Part shown: positions 25,415 to 33,034 of the stretch, piece by piece | Numbering within the stretch: the stretch's first letter is position 1 | Layout: the number at the start of each line of letters is the position of its first letter | Source: Actinomycetes bacterium | GTDB lineage: Bacteria > Actinomycetota > Acidimicrobiia > IMCC26256 > PALSA-610 | Reading direction: 5' to 3' | NCBI GenBank assembly: GCA_025360585.1 | Contig: JANYBW010000039.1 | Coordinates: 1-36,634, forward strand | DNA: 36,634 nucleotides | Made by a program: the position numbers and the translations under genes | Notes under the pieces: model-generated | Databases searched by the model: none | What the model was told of the DNA's origin: nothing | The model's input: the letters and a program-made list of their open reading frames with translations, nothing else

Positions 25415-26562
25415 TTGCGGGGCAGTCCTAACACTCGTTCGGCGATGACGTTTCGCTGGATTTCGTTGGTGCCTGCGTAAATCGGGCCGGACAGCGCGAA
25501 TTGATAGCCCTTCATCCAATGGGCAAATTCGCCGTCGATCAATTCTGCGTGGGGCCCGAGGAGTTCGAGTGCGATCTCGTGGAGGCGCACGTCGAGCTCG
25601 CTCCAAAATACTTTGACCATGCTTGATTCGGGGCCGGTGTGTCCCCCTTCTACGAGTTTGGTTACCGTCGCGAAGGTTTGCCAGCGATAGGCGTGTGCAT
25701 CGATCCACGCTTGTGTCACGCGATCTTTGAGCTCCGGGGTTGCGGTATCGGGCAACGACTTCGCGAGCTCAATGAGCTTCGTCGCCGTAGCTAGGAATCG
25801 TCCTGGCGATCGCAAAGTGAGCCCGCGCTCGGAGCCGGTCGTCGCCATCGCCACGCCCCAACCCTTGTTGACCTCGCCGAGCACGTTGACATCAGGCACG
25901 AACGCATCGTCGAAGAACACTTCTGCGAAACCTTCGTCGCCGTCGAGCCGCTCGACCCCGCGCACCGTGATGCCTGATTGGCGCAAATCTACGAGGAGAT
26001 ACGTCATCCCGTTGTGGCGTTCGGCTTCGGGATCGGTTCGAAACAGGCCGAAGAGATGGGTGCAGAACGCGCCGCGGGTGGTCCAGGTCTTTTGACCGTT
26101 GAGTCGCCAGCCACCGTTCGTGTCGTCTCGGGTCGCGGTGCTCGAGATGCCGGCCAGATCGCTACCCGCATTGGGCTCGCTCCAACCTTGGCACCAGGGC
26201 TCTTCACCGCTGGCCATCTTGGCGAGGATGCGCTGTTGTTGTTCTGCGGTTCCGAATTCGAAAATGGTGGGCGCGAGCAAAAAGATGCCGTTTTGGGTAA
26301 CGCGTTGCGGAGCGCCCGCGAGCCAATACTCCTCTTCGAAGATGAGCCATTCCCACAAGCTCGCGTTGCGGCCGCCGAATTCCTCGGGCCAGCTCACGAC
26401 GGCGTAGCGGGCGTCGAACAGTTGGCGTTCCCATTCGAGATGGAGCGCGAAACCGTCTTTGGTGTCGCCGGACGGCAGTGGGGGATTCGGAACGTTGGCC
26501 TGCAACCAAGCGCGCGCCTCGGCGCGAAAGGCTTCTTCGGCTGGTGAAAATGCGAGGTCCAT
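25411..26562 (-). CDS. fadE31: Acyl-CoA dehydrogenase, FadE31-like
   Basis: A 383-residue flavin-dependent acyl-CoA dehydrogenase. The N-terminus FSPAEEAFRAEARAWLQAN, the block WCQGWSEPNAGSDLAGISSTA, the FAD-contact WRLNGQKTWTT and the C-terminal GPIYAGTNEIQRNVIAERVLGLPR are all present. From recall, collinearity with mycobacterial FadE31 is strong, including FEEEYWLAGAPQR and SERGLTLRSPGRFLATATKL. It should introduce a double bond into a CoA thioester derived from steroid rings C/D or a similar acid. Its start is ATG at 26562, with palindromic operator site 2 located 27 bases upstream, and it is coupled to the partner dehydrogenase by an ATGA overlap. Confidence 0.88.
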   Translation of the reverse strand: MDLAFSPAEEAFRAEARAWLQANVPNPPLPSGDTKDGFALHLEWERQLFDARYAVVSWPEEFGGRNASLWEWLIFEEEYWLAGAPQRVTQNGIFLLAPTIFEFGTAEQQQRILAKMASGEEPWCQGWSEPNAGSDLAGISSTATRDDTNGGWRLNGQKTWTTRGAFCTHLFGLFRTDPEAERHNGMTYLLVDLRQSGITVRGVERLDGDEGFAEVFFDDAFVPDVNVLGEVNKGWGVAMATTGSERGLTLRSPGRFLATATKLIELAKSLPDTATPELKDRVTQAWIDAHAYRWQTFATVTKLVEGGHTGPESSMVKVFWSELDVRLHEIALELLGPHAELIDGEFAHWMKGYQFALSGPIYAGTNEIQRNVIAERVLGLPRK

Positions 26563-26589
26563 TTGCGGCGCTAACGCTCCCAGGCGGCG

Positions 26590-26610
26590 GATCTGACAGG
26601 GCGTCAGATC
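26590..26610. promoter_or_regulatory. TetR-type palindromic operator, site 2
   Basis: GATCTGAC-AGGGC-GTCAGATC is a perfect 8-bp inverted repeat. It fits the core ATCTGACG-N3-CGTCAGAT with one mismatch (A for G at 26598). It lies 27 bases upstream of the FadE31-like start. The rest of the 26563-26799 interval contains two similar GGCTAACGCTCC stretches about 60 bases apart and an AATCGCGCTGGTC stretch also seen at 28492. No gene is visible. Confidence 0.7.
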
Positions 26611-26799
26611 GTACGGCGAATCGGCGCCGAACGGCTAACGCTCCGGCGAGGCGGCGGGGACCACCCAATCGCGCTGGTCACTGCAGAACGCCGCGTGGGG
26701 CTCGCGGCGGGGACCACATTTGCATACGGCGACGACTGTGGCTGAATCCGCCCGGTGATTGTCATTGCTGCCATCGCTTGATTGGGTCATGATGAACGG

Positions 26800-27774
26800 G
26801 TGAGCCGCCGAATTGCGATTGTTGCGTATCCCGGAGTGCAGCTCCTCGATGTGGTTGGTCCTCTCGAAGTGTTCGCGATCGCAGACCGATTGGCACAGAA
26901 TCGAAGTGGTGCTTGCGTGTACACGACGGAGGTCGTGACGAGTACCGGCGATGCCTTCGAGTCCTCTGGCGGCTTGGCGGTGATGCCCGCCCGCTCTTTG
27001 TCGTCCGTACGGGGCAACATCGACACGATTGTCGTTGCTGGTGGCAACGGTACGCCGGCGGCCATGGTCGATGCCGCACTGCTGGAATGGTTGCGCAATC
27101 GCGATCTTTCTACGCGGCGCGTAGCGAGCGTGTGTTCGGGCTCGTTCATTCTTGCAGCGGCCGGGTTGCTCGACGGGCGCCGCGCCACTACTCATTGGAG
27201 CGAATGCCACCAACTCGCGCGTATGTTTCCGCTCTTGCGCGTCGAGTCCGATCCGATTTACGTGCGCGACGGCAAATACTCCACGAGTGCAGGCATTACT
27301 GCGGGGATGGATCTCGCGCTCGCGCTCGTTGAAGATGATCTCGGCCCCGAGGCTGCCTTGGAAGTCGCCCGTTGGATGGTGATGTTCGTGCAGCGACCCG
27401 GTGGCCAATCGCAGTTCAGTGCGCAACTCGCGTTGCAGCCTTCGGCAAATGAACCCATTCGTGAACTCCAGCGCCATATCGCAGAACATCCCGAAGCCGA
27501 TCTTTGTGTTGCAGTGCTCGCCACTCGTTGCGAGATGAGCGAACGCAACTTCGCGCGGGTGTTTGCGCGCGAGGTTGGCACGACGCCCGCGGACTACGTC
27601 GAGCGGTGCCGGGTAGAAGTTGCTCGGCGGTTGTTGGAACAAAGCACGCTGGCAATCGATCTGGTTGCGACGGCGGCTGGATTTGGTTCTGCTGAGACCT
27701 TGCGGCGTGGTTTCCATCGCCAGCTTGGTGTGGCGCCATCGGATTACCGCAGTCGCTTCCGTTCAGTGTCCTAG
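26800..27774 (+). CDS. GlxA family transcriptional regulator (DJ-1 + AraC HTH)
   Basis: A 324-residue fusion. The N-terminal DJ-1/PfpI-like domain has RIAIVAYPGVQLLDVVGPLE and the nucleophile-elbow region ASVCSGSFILAAAGLLDGRR. The C-terminal AraC-type DNA-binding domain has two helix-turn-helix units, from LCVAVLATRCEMSERNFARVF to LDLVATAAGFGSAETLRRGFHRQLGVAPSDYR. It probably senses a small nitrogen- or carbonyl-containing metabolite and activates nearby genes. The DJ-1 family gene just downstream is a likely target. The start is uncertain: GTG at 26800 was chosen over TTG at 26782, and neither has a clear ribosome site. Confidence 0.85.
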   Translation: MSRRIAIVAYPGVQLLDVVGPLEVFAIADRLAQNRSGACVYTTEVVTSTGDAFESSGGLAVMPARSLSSVRGNIDTIVVAGGNGTPAAMVDAALLEWLRNRDLSTRRVASVCSGSFILAAAGLLDGRRATTHWSECHQLARMFPLLRVESDPIYVRDGKYSTSAGITAGMDLALALVEDDLGPEAALEVARWMVMFVQRPGGQSQFSAQLALQPSANEPIRELQRHIAEHPEADLCVAVLATRCEMSERNFARVFAREVGTTPADYVERCRVEVARRLLEQSTLAIDLVATAAGFGSAETLRRGFHRQLGVAPSDYRSRFRSVS

Positions 27775-27829
27775 CGCCCAGTTCGGGGATTCAAATCTTA
27801 CAAATATGCCCGTAAACATTGGAGAGAAT

Positions 27830-28477
27830 ATGCAAATCGCCATCATGCTGTACGACCGGTTCACCGCGCTCGATTGCATTGGTCCCTACGATGTCCTGTG
27901 TCGGATGCCCGGTGTCGAAGTTGTGTTTTGCGCGAAGGAACGCGGTGAAGTGCGCACCGATTCGCGGATGCTGGGCGTCACCGCCGATCTTGCAATGAGC
28001 GAGATCCCGGCGCCGGATGTGTTGCTGATTCCGGGCGGTTTCGGTACCCGCCCGTTGATGCACGACGAATACACGCTCAATTGGATTCGTTCGGTGCACG
28101 AAACTTCACAATGGACAACTTCGGTTTGCACTGGCTCGTTGCTGTTGGGTGCCGCGGGTTTACTCGACGGCTTGACCGCAACAACCCATTGGGCCGAAAG
28201 CGAACTTCTCGAAACGACCGGCGCGATCTATACGGAACAACGAGTCGTCGAGCACGGCAAAATCGTGATGGGTGCAGGTGTATCGGCGGGCATCGATATG
28301 GCGCTCACGTTGGTGGCGCGGATCCAAGGCGACGACGTTGCCAAGGCAATCCAACTGGGAATTGAATACGACCCGCAGCCGCCGTTCGATTGCGGATCGC
28401 CAAGCAAAGCTGGCCCCGATTTCGTAGCGCTCCTACGTGCAATCAACGCGGCCGAAGCCGAAGCCGCCACCTCGTAA
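27830..28477 (+). CDS. DJ-1/PfpI family protein (isonitrile hydratase-like)
   Basis: A 215-residue single-domain DJ-1/PfpI protein. The nucleophile-elbow Cys100 lies in TSVCTGSLLLGAAGLLDG, followed by ATTHW, as in isocyanide hydratases and in the sensor domain of GlxA regulators. The N-terminus QIAIMLYDRFTALDCIGPYD is typical. The ATG at 27830 follows GGAGAG closely. It lies 55 bases after the GlxA gene on the same strand. The enzyme activity cannot be fixed from sequence; hydrolysis of a nitrile-like or glyoxal-like compound is possible. Confidence 0.83.
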   Translation: MQIAIMLYDRFTALDCIGPYDVLCRMPGVEVVFCAKERGEVRTDSRMLGVTADLAMSEIPAPDVLLIPGGFGTRPLMHDEYTLNWIRSVHETSQWTTSVCTGSLLLGAAGLLDGLTATTHWAESELLETTGAIYTEQRVVEHGKIVMGAGVSAGIDMALTLVARIQGDDVAKAIQLGIEYDPQPPFDCGSPSKAGPDFVALLRAINAAEAEAATS

Positions 28478-28497
28478 GCCATCGGTCCAACAATCGC

Positions 28498-28647
28498 GCT
28501 GGTCCCTATCGGGCGCGCCCCACGGCGTTTTGTAGGGACCAGCAATCGTGCTGGTCCCCGTCGAACGCGCCTCACGGCGTTTTGTAGGGACCAGCAATCG
28601 CGCCGGTCCCCGTCGAACGCGCCTCACGGCGTTTTGTAGGGACCAGC
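28498..28647. repeat. 52-bp tandem array of three hairpins
   Basis: Three units with a period of 52 bases each contain GCTGGTCCC (or GCCGGTCCC) paired with GGGACCAGC. The arms are at 28498/28535, 28550/28587 and 28602/28639, and each loop contains CACGGCGTTTTGTA. The array fills the space between the convergent DJ-1 gene (ends 28477) and thiolase gene (ends 28658). Bidirectional termination or a REP-like element are the obvious explanations. There is no spacer diversity, so it is not a CRISPR array. Confidence 0.85.
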
Positions 28648-28657
28648 GCGGTGTTGT

Positions 28658-29857
28658 TTAGCGGGTGACGATGACGCAGCTGCCGTGCCCGAAGAGGCCC
28701 TGGTTGATCGACAATCCTGCTTTTGCGCCTTCTACTTGACGGCCGGTGGCCGTGCCTCGCAGCTGCCAAGTCAGCTCGCATACCTGCGCGATTGCTTGCG
28801 CCGGAACGGCTTCACCAAAGCACGCCAGGCCTCCGCTCGGATTGACGGGAATGCGGCCACCGAGCTCCGTTGCGCCAGAACGCAAGAGTCCTTCGGCTTC
28901 GCCGCGTTCGCACAAGCCGATGTGTTCATACCAGTCGAGTTCGAGTGCGGTTGAGAGGTCGTAGACCTCGGCACACGATAGATCAGACGGCCCAATACCG
29001 GCTTCTTCGAAGGCGCGTAACGCGATCGAATCTTTGAAACCGACTGCCGCGGGCCCACCGAGTCCGGCGGCGCTGTCGGTGGCGAAGTTCGGCATTTCGA
29101 TCACGGGATTTGGATACGACGGTGTGGTCGTGCTGATTCCGCGAATGCGAATCGCGTCGGTGTAGTTGTGAGCTTTGGCCCATTCCATCGATGTCACAAT
29201 CATGGCCGCGGCGCCGTCGGAGGTTGCGCAAATGTCGAGCAACGACAATGGGTCCGCAACCAACGGCGAAGTCACGACATCTTCGACCGTGGATGCTTTG
29301 CGATACCGCGCGTACGGATTTTCCAAGCCGTGGCGCGCGTTTTTTACTTTGACTCTCGCAAAATCTTCGCGGCTCGCGCCGTAGAGATCCATGCGCCGAC
29401 GCGCGTACAGCGCGAAGTACGTTGGATTGGTTGCGCCGAGCAGACGGAAGCGGAGCCAATCGGGGTCGTCGCCGCGCTCACCTTTGTTGGGGGCGAGGAA
29501 ACCTTTGGGCGTGGTGTCCGCACCGATCACCATCGCAACGTCGGCCATGCCGGAAAGGATCTGCGCTCGGGCACTCGAAAGTGCAGTCACGCCACTCGCG
29601 CACGCTGCGTAACTCGAAGACACTTGTGCGCCCTGCCAGCCGAGCGCTTGCGCGAACGTTGCGCCCGCCACGTATCCGGGATAGCCATTGCGCATTGTGT
29701 CGGCGCCGGCAACGAATTGGATATCGCGCCACTCTACGCGGGCGTCGGCCAGTGCGGCCTGCGCGGCCACGACGCCATACTCCACGAAGTTGCGACCCCA
29801 CTTGCCCCACGGGTGCATCCCGACGCCGATGATTGCCAGATCGCGATCGCCGCTCAT
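28658..29857 (-). CDS. Thiolase-fold lipid-transfer-type enzyme (Rv1627c-like)
   Basis: A 399-residue thiolase-superfamily protein of the SCP-x/Ltp type. The active-site region is SSSYAACASGVTALSSA, with the Cys in the acyl-enzyme position, and the C-terminal part has NPSGGLACFGEAVPAQAIAQ and NQGLFGHGSC. From recall, it is strongly collinear with mycobacterial Rv1627c (GVGMHPWGKWGRNFVEYGVV, IQFVAGADTMRNGYPGY). Relatives pair with a DUF35 protein and act as thiolases or as retro-aldolases on CoA thioesters. The ATG at 29857 overlaps the DUF35 stop codon (ATGA). It is the last gene of the ipdA operon. Confidence 0.88.
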   Translation of the reverse strand: MSGDRDLAIIGVGMHPWGKWGRNFVEYGVVAAQAALADARVEWRDIQFVAGADTMRNGYPGYVAGATFAQALGWQGAQVSSSYAACASGVTALSSARAQILSGMADVAMVIGADTTPKGFLAPNKGERGDDPDWLRFRLLGATNPTYFALYARRRMDLYGASREDFARVKVKNARHGLENPYARYRKASTVEDVVTSPLVADPLSLLDICATSDGAAAMIVTSMEWAKAHNYTDAIRIRGISTTTPSYPNPVIEMPNFATDSAAGLGGPAAVGFKDSIALRAFEEAGIGPSDLSCAEVYDLSTALELDWYEHIGLCERGEAEGLLRSGATELGGRIPVNPSGGLACFGEAVPAQAIAQVCELTWQLRGTATGRQVEGAKAGLSINQGLFGHGSCVIVTR

Positions 29858-30291
29858 TGTGCTGCACTTTCTGGATCGCGCAAAGGCGCCCACTGATACA
29901 TCGTGTGCTCGCCGGCTTCGTCGCTGAACAGCGGGCCGATCACGAGTTCCATTTGCATCCCAACCTTGAGCTGCAACGCATCCGCGCCCGTGGCTAGTGG
30001 CCCAAGAATGACCATCTTTTCTGCATCGAGCTCAACTGCGCACACGGTATAGGGCGTTTGTTGTACCGACGGCTCTGGTGGCGCGTAATGATTTGTGGTG
30101 TACGACCAGAGGGTTCCCGTGCGCGACAATTGCACCGATTCGCGATCTTCAAACGGCGCGTTGGGGTTCGCGGAAACAGCGAGTGATGGCGGAAAGAAAT
30201 AGCTGCCGCTTTCCAGCCCGCGGGTGCCGATCAGATGCGGGGCAGCTTCATCGTCGGTGAACCAGCCCTCGATCGCAGGAACGCGACTCAT
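29854..30291 (-). CDS. DUF35 OB-fold partner protein lacking zinc-ribbon cysteines
   Basis: A 145-residue homologue of DUF35/ChsH2-type proteins (close to Rv1628c by recall), which bind acyl-CoA and form a complex with the adjacent thiolase. The OB-fold is evident from LSRTGTLWSYTTNHYAPP through VILGPLATG and LKVGMQMELVIGPLFSDEAGE. Members normally open with a rubredoxin-like zinc ribbon holding four Cys. Here the equivalent stretch (IGTRGLESGSYFFPPS and on to ANPNAPFED) has none; the only Cys of the protein lies later, in YTVCAVEL. It overlaps both neighbours by four bases. Confidence 0.85.
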   Translation of the reverse strand: MSRVPAIEGWFTDDEAAPHLIGTRGLESGSYFFPPSLAVSANPNAPFEDRESVQLSRTGTLWSYTTNHYAPPEPSVQQTPYTVCAVELDAEKMVILGPLATGADALQLKVGMQMELVIGPLFSDEAGEHTMYQWAPLRDPESAAQ

Positions 30292-31346
30292 ACCGTTGCT
30301 CCTAGAGCGTTCAGTGCATCGCGAGCCTCGCTCATGATGCGTTCAAGTACTTCGGCGACCGTGGGAATATCGTCGATCACGCCAACAACTTGGCCGCTCG
30401 CCATCACACCACCGTCGAGGTTGCCGTCGACCATCGCGGCCTTCAACAACATTGGGGTATTCGCGGCCATTAAAACTGCGGCCCACGAAAGTTCGCCGTG
30501 TTTGCGCATCGCCGCGCCTTCACGCAACATCGAAGCCCACGTGAGGCCCGAAATCTTCTTGAATCCCAGGGCATTTTTGAGTGCCATCGGTAGGGCAGTG
30601 AATGGTGTTGCCGATTCCAACGCCTCGACCATCGTCGTGCGCAAAACTCGATGTGGCACGCCGTCGACCTTCGTGGTGACCACGGTATCGCTCACCGCTT
30701 TGCCGATATAGAACTGCTTCACGGCGTCGGGCACTGTTGATTCTTGGGTGAGCAAAAAGCGTGTACCCATTGCGATACCTGCGGCACCGTACGCCAACGC
30801 GGCGACTAGTCCGGCGCCATTGAAAAATCCGCCGGCGGCGACCACGGGAATATCCACGGCACGGACGATTTGGGGCAACAACAACGTGGTTGGCACGGCC
30901 CCGGTATGGCCACCGCCTTCGCCACCTTGACAAATCACAGCATCGGCACCCCAGGCCGCGACCTTCTCGGCGTGGCGTTTCGCGCCGACCGAAGGAACCA
31001 CCACGAGCCCGCCGTCTTTGCACTGCTTGATCAATGCTTCTTTGGGGGCGAGCGCAAACGACGCGACTTTCACGCCTTCGCGAATCAACAATGCGACGCG
31101 CTTCGAAGCATCGTCGGCATCGGCGCGCAGGTTGACTCCAAACGGTTTATCCGTGCGTTCTTTGACCTTCTTGACTGCTGTCACGAGTTCGTCGTAGTTC
31201 AACGTCGCGCTGGCGATAATCCCGAGGCCGCCTGCGGCACTCGTTGCCGCGGCGAGACGCGCTCCGGCGACGTAACCCATTCCCGTTTGCACGATGGGGT
31301 ATTGCGTACCGAATAGATCGCACGCCCGACTCTGCAAGGCGTTCAC
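30288..31346 (-). CDS. ipdC: IpdC-like flavin oxidoreductase (nitronate monooxygenase fold)
   Basis: A 352-residue TIM-barrel FMN protein that generic annotation would call nitronate monooxygenase. The opening TQYPIVQTGMGYVAGARL, the phosphate-binding CQGGEGGGHTG, and GGFFNGAGLVAALAYGAAGIAMGTRFLL match the family. From recall, it aligns along its full length with mycobacterial IpdC (Rv3553), which acts on a CoA thioester in steroid ring C/D degradation. Position directly after ipdB, as in mycobacteria, supports that role. It starts with GTG at 31346, overlapping the ipdB stop (GTGA), and its own stop overlaps the DUF35 start. Confidence 0.88.
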   Translation of the reverse strand: MNALQSRACDLFGTQYPIVQTGMGYVAGARLAAATSAAGGLGIIASATLNYDELVTAVKKVKERTDKPFGVNLRADADDASKRVALLIREGVKVASFALAPKEALIKQCKDGGLVVVPSVGAKRHAEKVAAWGADAVICQGGEGGGHTGAVPTTLLLPQIVRAVDIPVVAAGGFFNGAGLVAALAYGAAGIAMGTRFLLTQESTVPDAVKQFYIGKAVSDTVVTTKVDGVPHRVLRTTMVEALESATPFTALPMALKNALGFKKISGLTWASMLREGAAMRKHGELSWAAVLMAANTPMLLKAAMVDGNLDGGVMASGQVVGVIDDIPTVAEVLERIMSEARDALNALGATV

Positions 31347-32125
31347 GCCGGGGGAGTGGATTGCGGGTTGGGAACTTCCTGCTCGCGCACACAGTTGGGA
31401 TCAATGACCTCGCGAATCAAACGCAACTCTTCATCGCTCGGGAGACGCGACTCGCCAACATCGCTAGGGATCATGAGCTCGAATCCGGTGGCCGCCACGA
31501 TCTCGTCAACCGTAACGCCCGGATGATAGGAGCGGAGACGCATGCGGTGATCCGGAGTCTCGAAATCGAAGACGCCAAGATTGCTGATCACTCGCGGCAA
31601 GCAGTGAAACCGTGCGGATTGTTCGCCGAGTTCTGCTGCTTTGTCGTAGCCGATGCCGCTCACCACATCGACCTTCGCCACGAATGACTTTGTCGAGTGA
31701 TTCGGTACGAAATAGCTGGTTTTATTGTTGATTGTGTTGCCTGGTGCTCCACGGAAACCGAGCAGTTGCGTCTTGGGCTGGGCGAGCGCGCCGAGCATCG
31801 CGATGTTTTGATTGCCGTATTGATCGATTTGGGTCGCGCCCATCATCACGTGGCGCGGGCCGTTCCACACGATGTCGAACATCGAACGGTATGGATTCCA
31901 GCTCGCGATCACCTTCGGCGGATTCGCTACCCCGACCGGCATGATGTTTTCAACCAAACAGGCTTCGCCGTCGGTCATTAACAACAACGGTTCGAACGTT
32001 GCCTTGGCGAGGCGGCCACCAATCATTGGGATGTTGCCAATTGGGTTGGCAAGAATCTCGCCGTCGCCGCGAAATGATTCCGCGATGGCTACGGCTACTA
32101 CTTCGGAGCGTGTCGCAGTGCTCAT
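31343..32125 (-). CDS. ipdB: IpdB-like CoA-transferase-fold subunit (COCHEA-CoA hydrolase beta)
   Basis: A 260-residue class I CoA-transferase-like beta subunit. The blocks MMGATQIDQYGNQNIAMLG, FRGAPGNTINNKTSYFVPNH, VDVVSGIGYDKA and SNLGVFDFETPDHRMRL correspond one for one with recalled mycobacterial IpdB (Rv3552). With IpdA it should hydrolyse and open the last steroid ring of COCHEA-CoA rather than transfer CoA. The ATG at 32125 overlaps the ipdA stop by four bases. The C-terminal tail (VPNPQSTPPA) is longer than in the mycobacterial protein. Confidence 0.9.
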   Translation of the reverse strand: MSTATRSEVVAVAIAESFRGDGEILANPIGNIPMIGGRLAKATFEPLLLMTDGEACLVENIMPVGVANPPKVIASWNPYRSMFDIVWNGPRHVMMGATQIDQYGNQNIAMLGALAQPKTQLLGFRGAPGNTINNKTSYFVPNHSTKSFVAKVDVVSGIGYDKAAELGEQSARFHCLPRVISNLGVFDFETPDHRMRLRSYHPGVTVDEIVAATGFELMIPSDVGESRLPSDEELRLIREVIDPNCVREQEVPNPQSTPPA

Positions 32126-33018
32126 GATTGCACCAGCATTTGATAGTCGGATTCAGAAACATCGAGATACTTCGCTCGAAACGCGTCCCAGGCCTCACCG
32201 CTTTTCGCCGATGCCGCATACTCCTTTTGAAACGCTTCGTCGCGGGCGTAATCGGGTGGGCATTCCGTGAAGTGCGCGCCGTTCGGAGTTTCGACCACAC
32301 CGGTCACCATCAAACGGTTGATCCGCAACGATTGAACCGGGCCTTCTTTGAGGAAATCTTCGGTCTCCACAATGCGTTCAACACTCACGAAACTTTTCGT
32401 CGCGGCCATGCACATCAGATCATCGAAGTACGGATCAACATTCAGGTACTGCGCGTTGCCGCCGCGATCACCACGGTGCATGTGTACGAGCGCTATATCA
32501 AGCTCGAGCGCGGGCATCGCTATCAGACGCTCACCGGTTGAACGTCCCCCGCTCGCCTGCGGCTCGAGACCCCAGGGGCTGGAGGTGTACGGCGATTCGA
32601 TCGTTTTGATTTCGGGGTTTGCAGTCTCGATATCGGAGCCGAGCCCGGCGCGAGTCGGCAAGAACGGCACGCGCCACGCGGCAGCTTGCAAGCCCAAGAG
32701 GAACATGCCTTCGTCGAGCTCCGTCGTTGCGATGGCTCCGCTTTGACGGGCATTGCGAAAGTGCGGCTCCAGTGGAATCGAATCGAGCGACACGAACGCG
32801 TAGACCACCTTCGCGACCTTGCCCGCTCGGCAGAGTAAGCCAACATCGGGGCCGCCATAGCTGACGATCGTTAGATCCTTGGCGCTCGAGCGCAGGAGCG
32901 CACGAATGAGGGCCATCGGCTTGCGGCGGGAACCCCAACCACCAATCCCGACGGTCATCCCATCGCGAATCTCTCCGACGATCTCATCGGTCGTCACTCG
33001 TTTGTCTGGTGCTGTCAC
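32122..33018 (-). CDS. ipdA: IpdA-like CoA-transferase-fold subunit (COCHEA-CoA hydrolase alpha)
   Basis: A 298-residue alpha subunit. It contains VGIGGWGSRRKPMALIRALL, VSYGGPDVGLLCRAGKV, LPFLPTRAGLGSD-like (VPFLPTRAGLGSD), LVHMHRGDRGGNAQYLNVD and NGAHFTECPPDYARDEAFQ, all collinear with recalled mycobacterial IpdA (Rv3551). The start is GTG at 33018 with AAGGGA six bases upstream; the frame is open for 28 more codons, but these run through the operator. Palindromic operator site 3 lies 16 bases upstream of the start, close enough to overlap the promoter or transcript start. It heads the five-gene run ipdA-ipdB-ipdC-DUF35-thiolase. Confidence 0.9.
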   Translation of the reverse strand: MTAPDKRVTTDEIVGEIRDGMTVGIGGWGSRRKPMALIRALLRSSAKDLTIVSYGGPDVGLLCRAGKVAKVVYAFVSLDSIPLEPHFRNARQSGAIATTELDEGMFLLGLQAAAWRVPFLPTRAGLGSDIETANPEIKTIESPYTSSPWGLEPQASGGRSTGERLIAMPALELDIALVHMHRGDRGGNAQYLNVDPYFDDLMCMAATKSFVSVERIVETEDFLKEGPVQSLRINRLMVTGVVETPNGAHFTECPPDYARDEAFQKEYAASAKSGEAWDAFRAKYLDVSESDYQMLVQS

Positions 33019-33034
33019 TGTGGTCCCTTCACCG

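Noticed and set aside
26635-27717. Long minus-strand open frame opposite the GlxA gene
   Set aside because: The + strand frame has clear DJ-1 and AraC motifs. The antisense frame has no family similarity that I can recognise.
28498-28647. 52-bp array as CRISPR or a small RNA gene
   Set aside because: The repeats are adjacent, lack variable spacers and form terminator-like hairpins between convergent gene ends. No promoter is evident.
30288-31346. Generic annotation as nitronate monooxygenase
   Set aside because: The fold is correct, but position after ipdB and full-length resemblance to IpdC make a role on a CoA thioester in steroid catabolism more likely than nitroalkane oxidation.
31343-33018. 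ipdA/ipdB as an ordinary 3-oxoacid or glutaconate CoA-transferase
   Set aside because: The sequence blocks follow IpdAB rather than SCOT or glutaconate transferases, and the neighbours are ring-degradation enzymes.
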